DNA of 64,000 bases from CAXMMR01 sp963692975 (GTDB lineage Bacteria > Pseudomonadota > Alphaproteobacteria > Acetobacterales > Acetobacteraceae), in the NCBI GenBank assembly GCA_963692975.2, contig CAXMMR010000025.1:1-64000 (forward strand), given 5' to 3'. This document shows, piece after piece, positions 53,105 to 61,730 of this stretch (the first letter of the stretch is position 1; each line of letters begins with the position of its first letter). Both the position numbers and the translations under genes were made by a program. Below the pieces are notes generated by a model that saw only the letters and a list, made by a program, of their open reading frames with translations, was not told the DNA's origin and did not search any database.

Positions 53105-54022
53105 ATGCGCCGCAAGAAGGGCCTGCCGCTCGACGGCTGGCTGATCGTCGACAAGCCCTCCGGCCTCACCAGCACCGCCGTCGTCAACCGCGTCCGCCGC
53201 GCCTTTGACGCGCAGAAGGCCGGCCATGGCGGCACGCTGGACCCGCTCGCCACCGGCGTGCTGCCGATCGCCTTTGGCGCCGCCACCAAGACCGTGCCGT
53301 ACGTCATGGACGGCACGAAGGTCTACCGTTTCACGCTGCGCCTTGGGGAGAGCCGCGATACTGACGACGCCGACGGCCAGGTCACCGGCCGGTCCGAGCT
53401 GCGGCCGAGCGATGCCGCGCTCCGTGCCGCGCTGCCGGCGCTCACCGGCGGGATCATGCAGGTGCCGCCCGCCTTTTCCGCCCTCAAGGTCGCTGGCGAG
53501 CGCTCCTACGACATGGCGCGCGAGGGCAGGGCGGCGGTGCTGCCGCCGCGGCCGGCCCGGGTCGACCGCTTCGAGCTGGTCGAGCGGCTGGGCGCCGACC
53601 TGGCCGTGTTCGAGGTGCAATCCGGCAAGGGCGTCTACATGCGCGCGCTGGCCCGCGACGTCGCGCTGGCCTGCGGAACGCTTGGCCATATTACCGCGCT
53701 GCGTCGGTTGCGCGTCGGCCCGTTTCATGCCGCGCAGGCGATTTCACTGGACAAGCTGGTCCGCGCGGAGGATACCCCGCCCACTTCCCCGGACCTCCTG
53801 CTGCCCGTTCTGACCGCGCTGGCCGACATCCCGGCGCTCGCCTTGACGGAAGAGGAGGCCAAAAGCCTCGCGAACGGACAAGCCCTGTGCCTGTCCGACC
53901 TCGACGGCCACGCTCCAGCGACCGCCCCCTGCGAGGGGATCGTTCGCGCCATGGCGGGGGAGCGCGTCGTCGGCCTGTGCCGTCTCGAGGACGGGATGAT
54001 CAGGTCGCAGCGCATCCTGTAA
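53105..54022 (+). CDS. truB: tRNA pseudouridine(55) synthase
   Basis: 305 residues. GWLIVDKPSGLTSTAVVNRVRR opens the pseudouridine synthase domain; the catalytic Asp is in GGTLDPLATGVLPIAFGAATK (about residue 42), followed by KVYRFTLRLGESRDTDDADG and MQVPPAFSALKVAGERSYDMAREG. A TruB C-terminal extension follows (RRLRVGPFHAAQAISLDKL). It makes pseudouridine 55 in the T-loop of tRNAs. It normally follows rbfA; here it has been separated from it by about 22 kb. rpsO comes 21 bases later. Confidence 0.96.
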   Translation: MRRKKGLPLDGWLIVDKPSGLTSTAVVNRVRRAFDAQKAGHGGTLDPLATGVLPIAFGAATKTVPYVMDGTKVYRFTLRLGESRDTDDADGQVTGRSELRPSDAALRAALPALTGGIMQVPPAFSALKVAGERSYDMAREGRAAVLPPRPARVDRFELVERLGADLAVFEVQSGKGVYMRALARDVALACGTLGHITALRRLRVGPFHAAQAISLDKLVRAEDTPPTSPDLLLPVLTALADIPALALTEEEAKSLANGQALCLSDLDGHAPATAPCEGIVRAMAGERVVGLCRLEDGMIRSQRIL

Positions 54023-54043
54023 CCTCGCCACCGGAGCATCACG

Positions 54044-54313
54044 ATGTCGATCACCGCGGAGCGTCGCACGACGCTCATTTCCGACTACGCCACCGCCGCC
54101 GCGGACACCGGCAGCCCGGAGGTTCAGGTTGCCCTGCTCTCCGAGCGCATCGGCAACCTCACCGAGCACCTCAAGACGCACGCGAAGGACTTCCATTCGC
54201 GGCGCGGGCTGCTGATGATGGTGGGACGTCGGCGGCGGCTGCTCGATTACCTCAAGGGTAAGGACAGCGGTCGATATACGGCCCTCATCGGCAGGCTTGG
54301 GCTGCGCCGATAG
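54044..54313 (+). CDS. rpsO: 30S ribosomal protein S15
   Basis: 89 residues, the usual size. DTGSPEVQVALLSERIGNLTEHLKTHAKDFHSRRGLLMMVGRRRRLLDYLK is the complete S15 core that binds the central domain of 16S rRNA, and YTALIGRLGLRR is the C-terminal helix. Between truB and pnp as in most Proteobacteria. Autoregulation through the mRNA leader is known in E. coli; no such fold could be identified here. Confidence 0.98.
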   Translation: MSITAERRTTLISDYATAAADTGSPEVQVALLSERIGNLTEHLKTHAKDFHSRRGLLMMVGRRRRLLDYLKGKDSGRYTALIGRLGLRR

Positions 54314-54443
54314 GAGGAAGGCAAGGGCTCTGCCCTTGACCCGCCAAGGGCCGGCGGCCCTTGGAACCCGGTTCCTTAAGTGATGGTTTCCAAAGGCCGC
54401 CGGCCTTTGGTGGGGTCAAGGGGCAAAGCCCCTTGCCTTTCTT
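54314..54443. repeat. family A composite inverted repeat
   Basis: Left arm GGAAGGCAAGGGCTCTGCCCTTG, CCAAGGGCCGGCGGCCCTTGG; right arm CCAAAGGCCGCCGGCCTTTGG, TCAAGGGGCAAAGCCCCTTGCC. The two arms are inverted around about 20 bases. It starts at the rpsO stop and occupies most of the rpsO-pnp gap, so it may cut or attenuate the rpsO-pnp transcript. Confidence 0.75.
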
Positions 54444-54527
54444 ACCGGCGTCTCCGGCCACATGGACGAAATCCCTCGCCCATGCAGTCCGAGACGCCGT
54501 CCCGCAGACAAAGAAGGATGGTTCTAG

Positions 54528-56684
54528 ATGTTCAATCACTTCCGCAAGGAGCTCGACTGGGGCGGGCGCAAGCTCGTCCTTGAGACCGGCAAGATGGCGC
54601 GCCAGGCCGACGGCGCGGTGCTGGTCAGCTACGGCGAGACGATCGTGCTGTGCACCGCCGTCGGCGTTCGCCACGTCAAGGCGGGGCAGGACTTCTTCCC
54701 GCTCACCGTCAACTACCAGGAGAAGACTTACGCGGCCGGCAAGATCCCCGGCGGCTTCTTCAAGCGCGAGGGCCGTCCGAGCGAGAAGGAGGTGCTGGTC
54801 AGCCGCCTGATCGACCGGCCGATCCGGCCGCTCTTCCCCGAGGGCTTCCGCCACGAGGTCCAGGTCGTCGCCACCGTGCTCAGCCACGACATGGAGAACG
54901 ACCCCGACATCGTCGCCCTGGTCGGCTGCTCGGCCGCGCTGACCCTCTCGGGCATTCCCTTCTTCGGCCCGGTCGCGGCCGCCCGCGTCGGCTATGTCGA
55001 GGGCGCCTACGTGCTGAACCCGACGACCTCGCAGATGAAGGGCGCGACGCTCGATCTCGTCGTCGCCGGCACACAGGACGGCGTGCTGATGGTCGAGAGC
55101 GAGGCCCGCGAGCTCGACGAGGCGACCATGCTCGGCGCCGTCACCTTCGGCCACGAGCACTTCCAGCCGGTGATCCAGGCGATCATCGAGCTCGCCGAGC
55201 ATGCCGCGAAGGAGCCCTGGGCGCTCGCCGAGCCGTCCGAGGAGCAGGCCAAGCTCAAGCACCGCATTGACGAACTCGCCCGCGCCTCGATCGCCGAGGC
55301 CTACCAGGAGCGCGTGAAGCAGGTCCGCTACGAGAAGGTCGGTCAAGCCAAGAAGGCGGCGACCGAGACGCTGGTGGCCGAGGGCCACCCGGCCGACAAG
55401 GCCAAGCCGCTGTTCAAGGAGCTTGAGGCGGACATCGTCCGCAACGCGATCCTGGAGACAGGCCTGCGCATCGATGGGCGCGACACCAAGACGGTGCGCC
55501 CGATCGTGGCCGAAGTCGGCGTGCTGCCGCGCGCCCACGGCTCCGCCCTGTTCACCCGCGGCGAGACCCAGGCGTTGTGCGTGGCCACCCTCGGCACCGC
55601 GTCGGACGAGCAGATCATCGACAGCCTGGAGGGCGAGAGCCGCGCCAACTTCCTGCTGCACTACAACTTCCCGCCGTTCTCGGTCGGCGAGGCCGGCCGC
55701 ATGGGAAGCCCGGGCCGGCGCGAGATCGGCCATGGCAAGCTGGCCTGGCGCGCCCTGCGTCCGCTGCTGCCGGGGAAGGACAAGTTCCCCTACACCGTGC
55801 GCCTGGTCTCCGAGATTCTGGAGAGCAACGGATCGTCCTCGATGGCGACCGTGTGCGGCTGCTCGCTCGCTTTGATGGACGCCGGCGCGCCGATGGAGCG
55901 CCCGGTGGCCGGCATCGCCATGGGGCTGATCAAGGAGGACCGCGGCTTCGCCGTGCTCTCCGACATCCTCGGCGACGAGGACCATCTGGGCGACATGGAC
56001 TTCAAGGTGGCCGGCACCGAGACCGGCATCACCGCCTTGCAGATGGACATCAAGATCACCTCGATCACCGCCGAAATCATGCGGGTGGCGCTCGAGCAGG
56101 CGCGTGACGGCCGGCTGCACATCCTCGGCGAGATGGCCAAGGCACTGACGGGCGCCCGCGGCGGCGTCGCTGCCACGGCGCCGCGCATCACGGTCATCAA
56201 CGTGCCGAAGGAGAAGATCCGAGAGGTCATCGGCACCGGCGGCAAGGTGATCCGCGAGATCGTCGAGTATTCGGGCGCCAAGGTCGACATCGAGGATGAC
56301 GGCACGATCAAGATCGCCTCGACCAGCGAGGAGGCAACGCAAAAGGCGCTCGACCGCATCCGCGGCATCGTCGCCGAGCCCGAGGTGGGCGTGATCTACC
56401 TCGGCAAGGTGGTCAAGACGGCCGATTTCGGCGCCTTCGTCAACTTCCTCGGCTCGCGCGACGGCCTCGTGCACATCAGCGAGCTGACCCAGGGCCGAGT
56501 CAACAAGACCGCCGACGTGGTCTCGGTCGGCCAGTCCGTGCGGGTCAAGGTCATGGGCTTCGATGACCGCGGCAAGGTCAAGCTGTCGATGCGCGTCGTC
56601 GACCAGGAGACCGGCGAGGACATCTCCGAGCGCGTCGGCCCGAAGGGCGGCGCCGGCCGCCCGCGCGACGAGGCCGCCGAGTAG
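54528..56684 (+). CDS. pnp: polyribonucleotide nucleotidyltransferase (PNPase)
   Basis: 718 residues. First RNase PH domain (WGGRKLVLETGKMARQADGAVLVSYGETIVLCTAV), helical linker (about 215-310), second, catalytic RNase PH domain (RIDGRDTKTVRPIVAEVGVLPRAHGSALFTRGETQAL, SDILGDEDHLGDMDFKVAGT with the catalytic Asp residues), KH domain (EKIREVIGTGGKVIREIVEYSG, about 565) and S1 domain (VGVIYLGKVVKTADFGAFVNFL, about 625-690). 3'-to-5' phosphorolytic RNA decay. Length and order normal. ATG at 54528. Confidence 0.98.
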   Translation: MFNHFRKELDWGGRKLVLETGKMARQADGAVLVSYGETIVLCTAVGVRHVKAGQDFFPLTVNYQEKTYAAGKIPGGFFKREGRPSEKEVLVSRLIDRPIRPLFPEGFRHEVQVVATVLSHDMENDPDIVALVGCSAALTLSGIPFFGPVAAARVGYVEGAYVLNPTTSQMKGATLDLVVAGTQDGVLMVESEARELDEATMLGAVTFGHEHFQPVIQAIIELAEHAAKEPWALAEPSEEQAKLKHRIDELARASIAEAYQERVKQVRYEKVGQAKKAATETLVAEGHPADKAKPLFKELEADIVRNAILETGLRIDGRDTKTVRPIVAEVGVLPRAHGSALFTRGETQALCVATLGTASDEQIIDSLEGESRANFLLHYNFPPFSVGEAGRMGSPGRREIGHGKLAWRALRPLLPGKDKFPYTVRLVSEILESNGSSSMATVCGCSLALMDAGAPMERPVAGIAMGLIKEDRGFAVLSDILGDEDHLGDMDFKVAGTETGITALQMDIKITSITAEIMRVALEQARDGRLHILGEMAKALTGARGGVAATAPRITVINVPKEKIREVIGTGGKVIREIVEYSGAKVDIEDDGTIKIASTSEEATQKALDRIRGIVAEPEVGVIYLGKVVKTADFGAFVNFLGSRDGLVHISELTQGRVNKTADVVSVGQSVRVKVMGFDDRGKVKLSMRVVDQETGEDISERVGPKGGAGRPRDEAAE

Positions 56685-56777
56685 CCTGCCGGCAGTGGCG
56701 GATCCGGGGCGCCCGCATCTTGTCGGGCTACCCGGCCGTATCCATTACAATTATGTTAGGCGGCCGAGGGCGGAACG

Positions 56778-58187
56778 ATGAAGACGATCAACGCCATCCG
56801 CATGGGCGGCGCCGAGGTGTTGCCGTTGGTCGAAGGTGGCAAGGGTGTTGCCGTCAGCAACGGCATCTCGTCCGGCCACTGGGCCGCCGCCGGCGGCGCC
56901 GGCACCTTCAGCGCCGTCAATGCCGACAGCTACGACGAAGACGGCTCCATCCGACCGCAGCTCTATCATGGCCGCACCCGCCGCGAGCGCCACGAGGAGC
57001 TGGTGACGTACGCGATCGAAGGCGGCATCACCCAGGCGCGCCAGGCGCACGAGCTCGCCGGCGGCCGCGGCCGCATCCACGCCAACATTCTGTGGGAAAT
57101 GGGTGGCGCCGAACGCGTCATCACCGGCGTGCTCGAAGGCGCGCGCGGCCTGATCAACGGGCTCACCTGCGGCGCCGGCATGCCCTATCGCCTGTCCGAG
57201 ATCGCCGCCCGCTTCGGCGTGCACTACTATCCGATCGTCTCCTCCGCGCGCGCCTTCTCGGCGCTGTGGAAGCGCGCCTACCACAAGGCCGCCAACCTGC
57301 TCGGCGGCGTCGTCTACGAAGACCCCTGGCTCGCCGGCGGTCATAACGGCCTGTCGAACAGCGAAGACCCGACCAAGCCGGAGCCGCCGTTTAACCGCGT
57401 GCTCGCGCTGCGCCGCCAAATGCGCGCCTTCGGCCTCGACGACACCCCGATCATCATGGCCGGCGGCGTCTGGTGGCTTGAGGAGTGGGAGGACTGGATC
57501 GACAACCCCGAGCTCGGGCCGATCGCCTTCCAGTTCGGCACCCGGCCGCTGCTCACCACCGAAAGCCCGATCGGCGAGGAGTGGAAGCAGCGCCTGTTGC
57601 ACCTCAAGCACGGCGACGTCTTCCTCAATCATTTCAGCCCGACCGGCTTCTACTCCAGCGCCATCAACAACGCCTTCATGGAGGAGCTGCGCGGCCGCAG
57701 CGAGCGCCAGGTCGCCTACACCGCCGAGCCGGTCGGCGAGCACGTCGCCGAATACGGCGTCGGCCCGCGCGGCCGCAAGGTCTATCTCACAGCCACCGAT
57801 CGCCACCACGTGGGCGTCTGGGAACGCCTGGGCTTTACCGAAGCCCTGCGCACGCCCGACCTCACGCTGGTCTTCGTCACCCCCGAAAAGGCGGCCGAGA
57901 TCCAGGCCGACCAGGTCGCCTGCATGGGCTGCCTCAGCCAGTGCCGGTTCTCGAACTGGAGCCAGGCGGAACCGAGTTACACCAATGGCAAGAAGGCCGA
58001 CCCGCGCAGCTTCTGCATCCAAAAGACGCTGCAGGAGATCGGCCATACCGACACGCCCGAGGCCGCCGACAACAACCTGATGTTCGGCGGCCACAACGCC
58101 TACCGATTTGCCTCGGACCCGTTCTACGGCAACGGCTTCATCCCGACGGTGAAGCAGCTCATGGAGCGGATCCTGACGGGACGGTGA
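56778..58187 (+). CDS. nitronate monooxygenase-like flavoprotein with C-terminal Cys cluster
   Basis: 469 residues. The TIM-barrel FMN enzyme pattern of the nitronate monooxygenase/2-nitropropane dioxygenase family is visible: GKGVAVSNGISSGHWAAAGGAGTFSAVN, RIHANILWEMGG, INGLTCGAGMPYRLSEIAARFGVHYYPIVSSARAF, GGVVYEDPWLAGGHNGLSN and PIIMAGGVWWLEEWEDWI. The C-terminal 80 residues add ACMGCLSQCRFSNW (CX2CX3C) and SFCIQK, a possible Fe-S or Zn site that is not usual in the family. Such enzymes oxidise nitronates or act as oxidoreductases on unknown substrates. ATG at 56778 with GGCGG upstream. Followed at once by a composite repeat. Confidence 0.8.
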   Translation: MKTINAIRMGGAEVLPLVEGGKGVAVSNGISSGHWAAAGGAGTFSAVNADSYDEDGSIRPQLYHGRTRRERHEELVTYAIEGGITQARQAHELAGGRGRIHANILWEMGGAERVITGVLEGARGLINGLTCGAGMPYRLSEIAARFGVHYYPIVSSARAFSALWKRAYHKAANLLGGVVYEDPWLAGGHNGLSNSEDPTKPEPPFNRVLALRRQMRAFGLDDTPIIMAGGVWWLEEWEDWIDNPELGPIAFQFGTRPLLTTESPIGEEWKQRLLHLKHGDVFLNHFSPTGFYSSAINNAFMEELRGRSERQVAYTAEPVGEHVAEYGVGPRGRKVYLTATDRHHVGVWERLGFTEALRTPDLTLVFVTPEKAAEIQADQVACMGCLSQCRFSNWSQAEPSYTNGKKADPRSFCIQKTLQEIGHTDTPEAADNNLMFGGHNAYRFASDPFYGNGFIPTVKQLMERILTGR

Positions 58188-58191
58188 AGCA

Positions 58192-58354
58192 AGGAAGGCC
58201 AGGGGCTTTGCCCCTGGACCCCATTAAAGGCGAAGCCTTTAAATCCATTCGTTGGTCATGCCGAGGGATGGGGGTCCGGGGCCTCAGGCCCCGTCGTGCG
58301 AATGCACGCTGACGCATGACGGTGTCCAGAGGCAGAGCCTCTGGCCTTCCTTCC
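58192..58354. repeat. family A composite inverted repeat (best example)
   Basis: Left arm AAGGAAGGCCAGGGGCTTTG, CCCCTGG, ATTAAAGGCGAAGCCTTTAA; middle GGGGCCTCAGGCCCCGTCG, GTGCGAATGCACGCTGACGC; right arm CCAGAGGCAGAGCCTCTGGC ending CTTCCTTCC. The outer ends AAGGAAGGCCAG and CTGGCCTTCCTT are inverted. It lies between converging genes with 4 bases on each side. Confidence 0.8.
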
Positions 58355-58358
58355 TGAC

Positions 58359-58841
58359 CTAAAGCGCCGCCAGCACGCTCTCTGCCTTGCTCACGCCGAA
58401 ATCGCCCGGCGGCTCGACGCCCAGATGGGTGATCTTGAGGTTGTCGGCGACCAGGGCGAAGCGTTGGCAGCGTATGCCGAGGCCCCGATTGGTCAGGTCG
58501 AGCTCGAGGCCAAGCGCGTGGGTAAAGGCGCAGGAGCCGTCGGCGACCAGCGTGATCGTGTCGCCTAGCTCGTTGGCCTTGCCCCAGGCGCCCATGACGA
58601 AGACGTCGTTCACCGCCATGCAGGCGACCATCTCGACGCCCTTGTCCTTGAAGGCGGCGAGGTTCTGCACGAAGCCAGGGAGGTGCTGGGCGGTGCAGGT
58701 CGGGGTGAAGGCGCCCGGCACGCCGAACAGCACCACGAGCTTGCCGCCGAACACCTCCTCGGTCGAAAACTCGTGCGGCCCGTCCTGGGTCGCCAGCGTC
58801 AGCTTCACCGACGGCAGCGTGTCGCCCACCTTGATCGTCAC
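58359..58841 (-). CDS. peroxiredoxin (Prx5-type)
   Basis: 160 residues. Peroxidatic Cys49 in PGAFTPTCTAQHLPGF, the Prx5/AhpE-like motif. A second Cys in RCQRFALVADNL and one in MVACMAVND may be resolving residues. It reduces H2O2 and organic hydroperoxides with thiol (glutaredoxin or thioredoxin) donors in the cytoplasm. GTG start with GAGGGG upstream. Monocistronic, convergent with the nitronate monooxygenase-like gene. Confidence 0.95.
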   Translation of the reverse strand: MTIKVGDTLPSVKLTLATQDGPHEFSTEEVFGGKLVVLFGVPGAFTPTCTAQHLPGFVQNLAAFKDKGVEMVACMAVNDVFVMGAWGKANELGDTITLVADGSCAFTHALGLELDLTNRGLGIRCQRFALVADNLKITHLGVEPPGDFGVSKAESVLAAL

Positions 58842-59024
58842 CGTCGCGTCCCCTCGTGCGTTGCCATGACGCAGATGTAATGGCGGATCGCTGATGAGTC
58901 ACGTTGTGCAACTGTGCTTGTCGGCGGTCGACGTGCTCCAATTTTAGGATCGTGGATGGCCGTCCCCGGCGCGACGGCGATGTGTCGACACTGCGATTGA
59001 TCTGCCAGCGAGGTCGTTTGAACA

Positions 59025-59729
59025 ATGGATGAGAAGCCGCTCCGCCGACGCAAGCCGCGGCTCGTGGCGCCTGCTCCGGCCCAGCACGGGGATGCGAGCC
59101 CGGCTCGGGCTGCTGCGGGCTCGCTCGGTATTGCGGCCGGGCCCGGGATCGGGATCGGGGCGCTGGGATTGCAGCCGGCGACGCTGACCGGCCAGTTGCT
59201 GATCGCCATGCCCAGCATCGACACGCCGTATTTCAATCGCAGCGTCATCTATATCTGCGCCCACACCGCCGAGGGGGCGATGGGCATCGTGTTGAACAGC
59301 CCGCTGGACAGCCCCAGCTTCGACGACCTGCTGGCTCAGCTCGGCGTCGCGCCGACCCCGCCGAACCGCCGGGTGGCGCTGTGCAAGGGCGGCCCGGTGG
59401 AGAGCGCCCGCGGCTTCGTGCTGCACACCGCAGACTGGACCGGCGACGGCTCGCTGGTGGTCGACGAGGCGGTGGCGTTGACGGCGAGCCTGGACGTGCT
59501 GAAGGCGATCGCCGATGGCGGCGGGCCGCGCGAGGGGCTGCTCGCGCTCGGCTATGCCGGCTGGGGCCCGGGCCAGCTCGACGAGGAGATGCAGCGCAAT
59601 GCCTGGCTGTCGGCGCCGGCCAACGTGGCCCTGGTGTTCGACGCCGACCACGCGACCAAGTGGCGCCGCGCGCTGGCGGTGCTGAAGGTCGACCCGCTCG
59701 TGCTATCCCCCGCCGCCGGCCACGCCTGA
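59025..59729 (+). CDS. YqgE/AlgH-family protein
   Basis: 234 residues. After a basic, low-complexity N-terminus (to about 50) the DUF179 fold starts: LTGQLLIAMPSIDTPYFNRSVIYICAHTAEGAMGIVLNSPL, LCKGGPVESARGFVLHTADW, LLALGYAGWGPGQLDEEMQRNAWL. Conserved throughout Proteobacteria, with a suggested regulatory role (AlgH) but no proven biochemical function. A family C element begins at its stop. Confidence 0.93.
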   Translation: MDEKPLRRRKPRLVAPAPAQHGDASPARAAAGSLGIAAGPGIGIGALGLQPATLTGQLLIAMPSIDTPYFNRSVIYICAHTAEGAMGIVLNSPLDSPSFDDLLAQLGVAPTPPNRRVALCKGGPVESARGFVLHTADWTGDGSLVVDEAVALTASLDVLKAIADGGGPREGLLALGYAGWGPGQLDEEMQRNAWLSAPANVALVFDADHATKWRRALAVLKVDPLVLSPAAGHA

Positions 59730-59870
59730 GAGCCGGTTCGATAATGCTACTAGGGTGGTCATCTGGCGCGCCTTTCTGCGCTTCCGGTCCTCACGGCCAG
59801 ACGGCCGCTCCGGTCCGGTTCTCGAAAGACGCGCCAGCTGACTCACCCTAGCGCATTCTCGAACCGGCTC
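59728..59870. repeat. family C long inverted repeat
   Basis: Ends GAGAGCCGGTTCGATAATGC and GCGCATTCTCGAACCGGCTC are inverted; next inward CTAGGGTGG/CACCCTAG, then GGCGCGCCTTTC against GAAAGACGCGCC, with CACGGCCAGACGGCC at the tip. About 143 bp, the best example of the family. It separates yqgE from the prolyl aminopeptidase gene. Confidence 0.82.
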
Positions 59871-59887
59871 TGGTTGGTGCAGTTGTT

Positions 59888-59934
59888 GGGCAAAGGTTTT
59901 TGGTTCTTTTTTGCAAAAAAGAACCGCTTGCCTT
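59888..59934. terminator. family B AT-rich hairpin
   Basis: GGTTCTTTTTTGCAAAAAAGAACC is a strong stem with AAAGGTTTTT before it and GCTTGCC after it, directly behind the family C element. In the minus orientation it matches the arms at 30699 and 33636. Confidence 0.75.
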
Positions 59935-59997
59935 CTGGCGCCGCAAACCGCCGGCTTCGTTCGTTGCCCAACGCCACGCCTGCGATAGATTGATGGT

Positions 59998-60948
59998 ATG
60001 CCGCGCGGTGACCTCTTCCCTGACATAGGGCCGTTCCAGACAGGTTACCTGCCGCTCTCGGGCGGTCACATCATGTACTGGGAGCAGGTCGGCAATCCGC
60101 GTGGGCGGCCGGTGCTGTTCCTGCATGGCGGGCCGGGGGCGGGGGCGGGCGTCGTGCATCGACGCTTCTTCGACCCGGCGCATTGGCGGGTGGTGATCTT
60201 CGACCAGCGCGGCGCCGGCCGCTCCCGCCCGCTCGGCCTGCTCGCCGGCAACACCACCCAGGCGCTGGTCGAGGACATCGAGGCGCTGCGCCGCTATCTC
60301 GACATCAACAGCTGGCTGGTGTTCGGCGGCTCCTGGGGATCGACCCTGGCGCTCGCCTACGCCCAGGCGCACGCGGCGCACGTCGCCGGCCTGGTGCTGC
60401 GCGGCGTCTTTCTCGGCCGGCGCAGCGAGGTCGACTGGTTCCTGCACGGCCTCGCCGCGATCTTCCCTGACGCGCACGCCGCCTTCGTCGGCTTTCTGCC
60501 CGAGGCGGAGCGCGGCGACGTGCTCGGCTCCTACCTGCGCCGGCTGTGCGACCCCGATCCAAGCGTGCACATGCAGGCCGCGCGCGCCTGGTCGGTCTAT
60601 GAGGGCTCCTGCAGCACCCTGCTGCCCAGCCCGGAGACGGTGAGCTCGTTCTCGCAGGACCGCACCGCCCTCGGACTCGCCCGCATCGAGGCCTACTACT
60701 TCGCCAACGACTTGTTCCTGACGCCGGCGGGCCTGCTCGGCGGCATGCACCGGATCGGCCACATCCCGGGCGAGATCGTGCAGGGCCGCTACGACATGGT
60801 CTGCCCCGCCACCTCCGCCTTCGAGCTGGCGGCTTCCTGGCCTTCCGCCCGGCTCACCGTGATCCCCGATGCCGGCCATTCGGCGCTGGAGCCTGGCATC
60901 CGTCGCGCCTTGGTCGCGGCGGTGGAGCGCTTTCGCTACGCGCGCTGA
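59998..60948 (+). CDS. pip: proline iminopeptidase (prolyl aminopeptidase)
   Basis: 316 residues, alpha/beta hydrolase of family S33. Oxyanion motif FLHGGPGAG, nucleophile Ser in GGSWGSTLALAYAQAH (about residue 113), Asp in YDMVCP and His in AGHSALE complete the triad, and DQRGAGRSRP is the Pip-specific stretch. It removes N-terminal proline from peptides in the cytoplasm. Length normal. ATG at 59998; no clear ribosome site. Confidence 0.95.
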   Translation: MPRGDLFPDIGPFQTGYLPLSGGHIMYWEQVGNPRGRPVLFLHGGPGAGAGVVHRRFFDPAHWRVVIFDQRGAGRSRPLGLLAGNTTQALVEDIEALRRYLDINSWLVFGGSWGSTLALAYAQAHAAHVAGLVLRGVFLGRRSEVDWFLHGLAAIFPDAHAAFVGFLPEAERGDVLGSYLRRLCDPDPSVHMQAARAWSVYEGSCSTLLPSPETVSSFSQDRTALGLARIEAYYFANDLFLTPAGLLGGMHRIGHIPGEIVQGRYDMVCPATSAFELAASWPSARLTVIPDAGHSALEPGIRRALVAAVERFRYAR

Positions 60949-61120
60949 GTACGGCAAGGCGACGGGCGCCGCTTACCGGTCCGATGCAAGGCCTCCGGGG
61001 TCCGCAGGAGGCGTGGCCCTGCCCTGTCTTTCCATAACGCCTGAACGTACTCCCCTGTCTTGCGTTGGCGCTCCGACAGCGGCCGCTTGTTGCGACGCCG
61101 CTTGGAGACAGCTTACCGCC
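60949..61120. other. intergenic region, nothing recognised
   Basis: 172 bases between the prolyl aminopeptidase and DUF4142 genes. No repeat or RNA motif was recognised. It should carry the DUF4142 promoter. Confidence 0.3.
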
Positions 61121-61705
61121 ATGAACCGTTCGATCCTTCTGCTGACACTGTCCGCGATGCTGCCCATCGCCGCCTGCTCCTCCGACAAGCCGCAGCCGGT
61201 CGCAACCGAAGCGCCCCCGCCGCCGGCCGTCGCGGCGGCTGACCAGAGCTTTGCCATGACCGCGGCCGCGGGCGGGCTGGCCGAGATCCAGGCGGCGCAG
61301 CTCGCCCAGACCAAGGACAAGCGCGGCTCGGTGAAGGCCTATGCCGACCTGATGATCAAGGACCACACCACGGCCGACCAGCAGCTAATGCAGATCGCCC
61401 AGCAGAAGGGCATCACCCTACCGACGGCGCCGACCGACGAGCAGGAAGCCATGTACACCAAGCTGCAGGGCGAGACCGGCCGCGAGTTCAACCATGACTA
61501 CGTCGCCGGGCAGGTGGAGGACCACAAGTCGATGCTGGCGACATTCCAGGCCGAGGCGCAGAACGGCGCCGACCCGGACTTGAAGGCGTTCGCGACGCAG
61601 ACCGTGCCGATCATCCAGCATCACCTGACGGTGGCCGAAAAGCTGTATGGCCGCGGCATGCCCACCCATCATCACGTCCGCCACCACCGGACCTCCGCCA
61701 CCTAG
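61121..61705 (+). CDS. DUF4142 lipoprotein
   Basis: 194 residues from the ATG at 61121 (GGAGACAG upstream). A lipobox (LPIAAC, Cys near residue 19) marks an outer-membrane or periplasmic lipoprotein. After a Pro/Ala linker comes the four-helix DUF4142 domain (SFAMTAAAGGLAEIQAAQLAQTKDKRGSVKAYADLMIKDHTTADQQL..., IIQHHLTVAEKLYG). The family is often found with stress or envelope genes; function unknown. A His-rich tail (THHHVRHHRT) could bind metal. Confidence 0.88.
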   Translation: MNRSILLLTLSAMLPIAACSSDKPQPVATEAPPPPAVAAADQSFAMTAAAGGLAEIQAAQLAQTKDKRGSVKAYADLMIKDHTTADQQLMQIAQQKGITLPTAPTDEQEAMYTKLQGETGREFNHDYVAGQVEDHKSMLATFQAEAQNGADPDLKAFATQTVPIIQHHLTVAEKLYGRGMPTHHHVRHHRTSAT

Positions 61706-61730
61706 CCGGCGGCCGCCGGCGTCCTAAACG

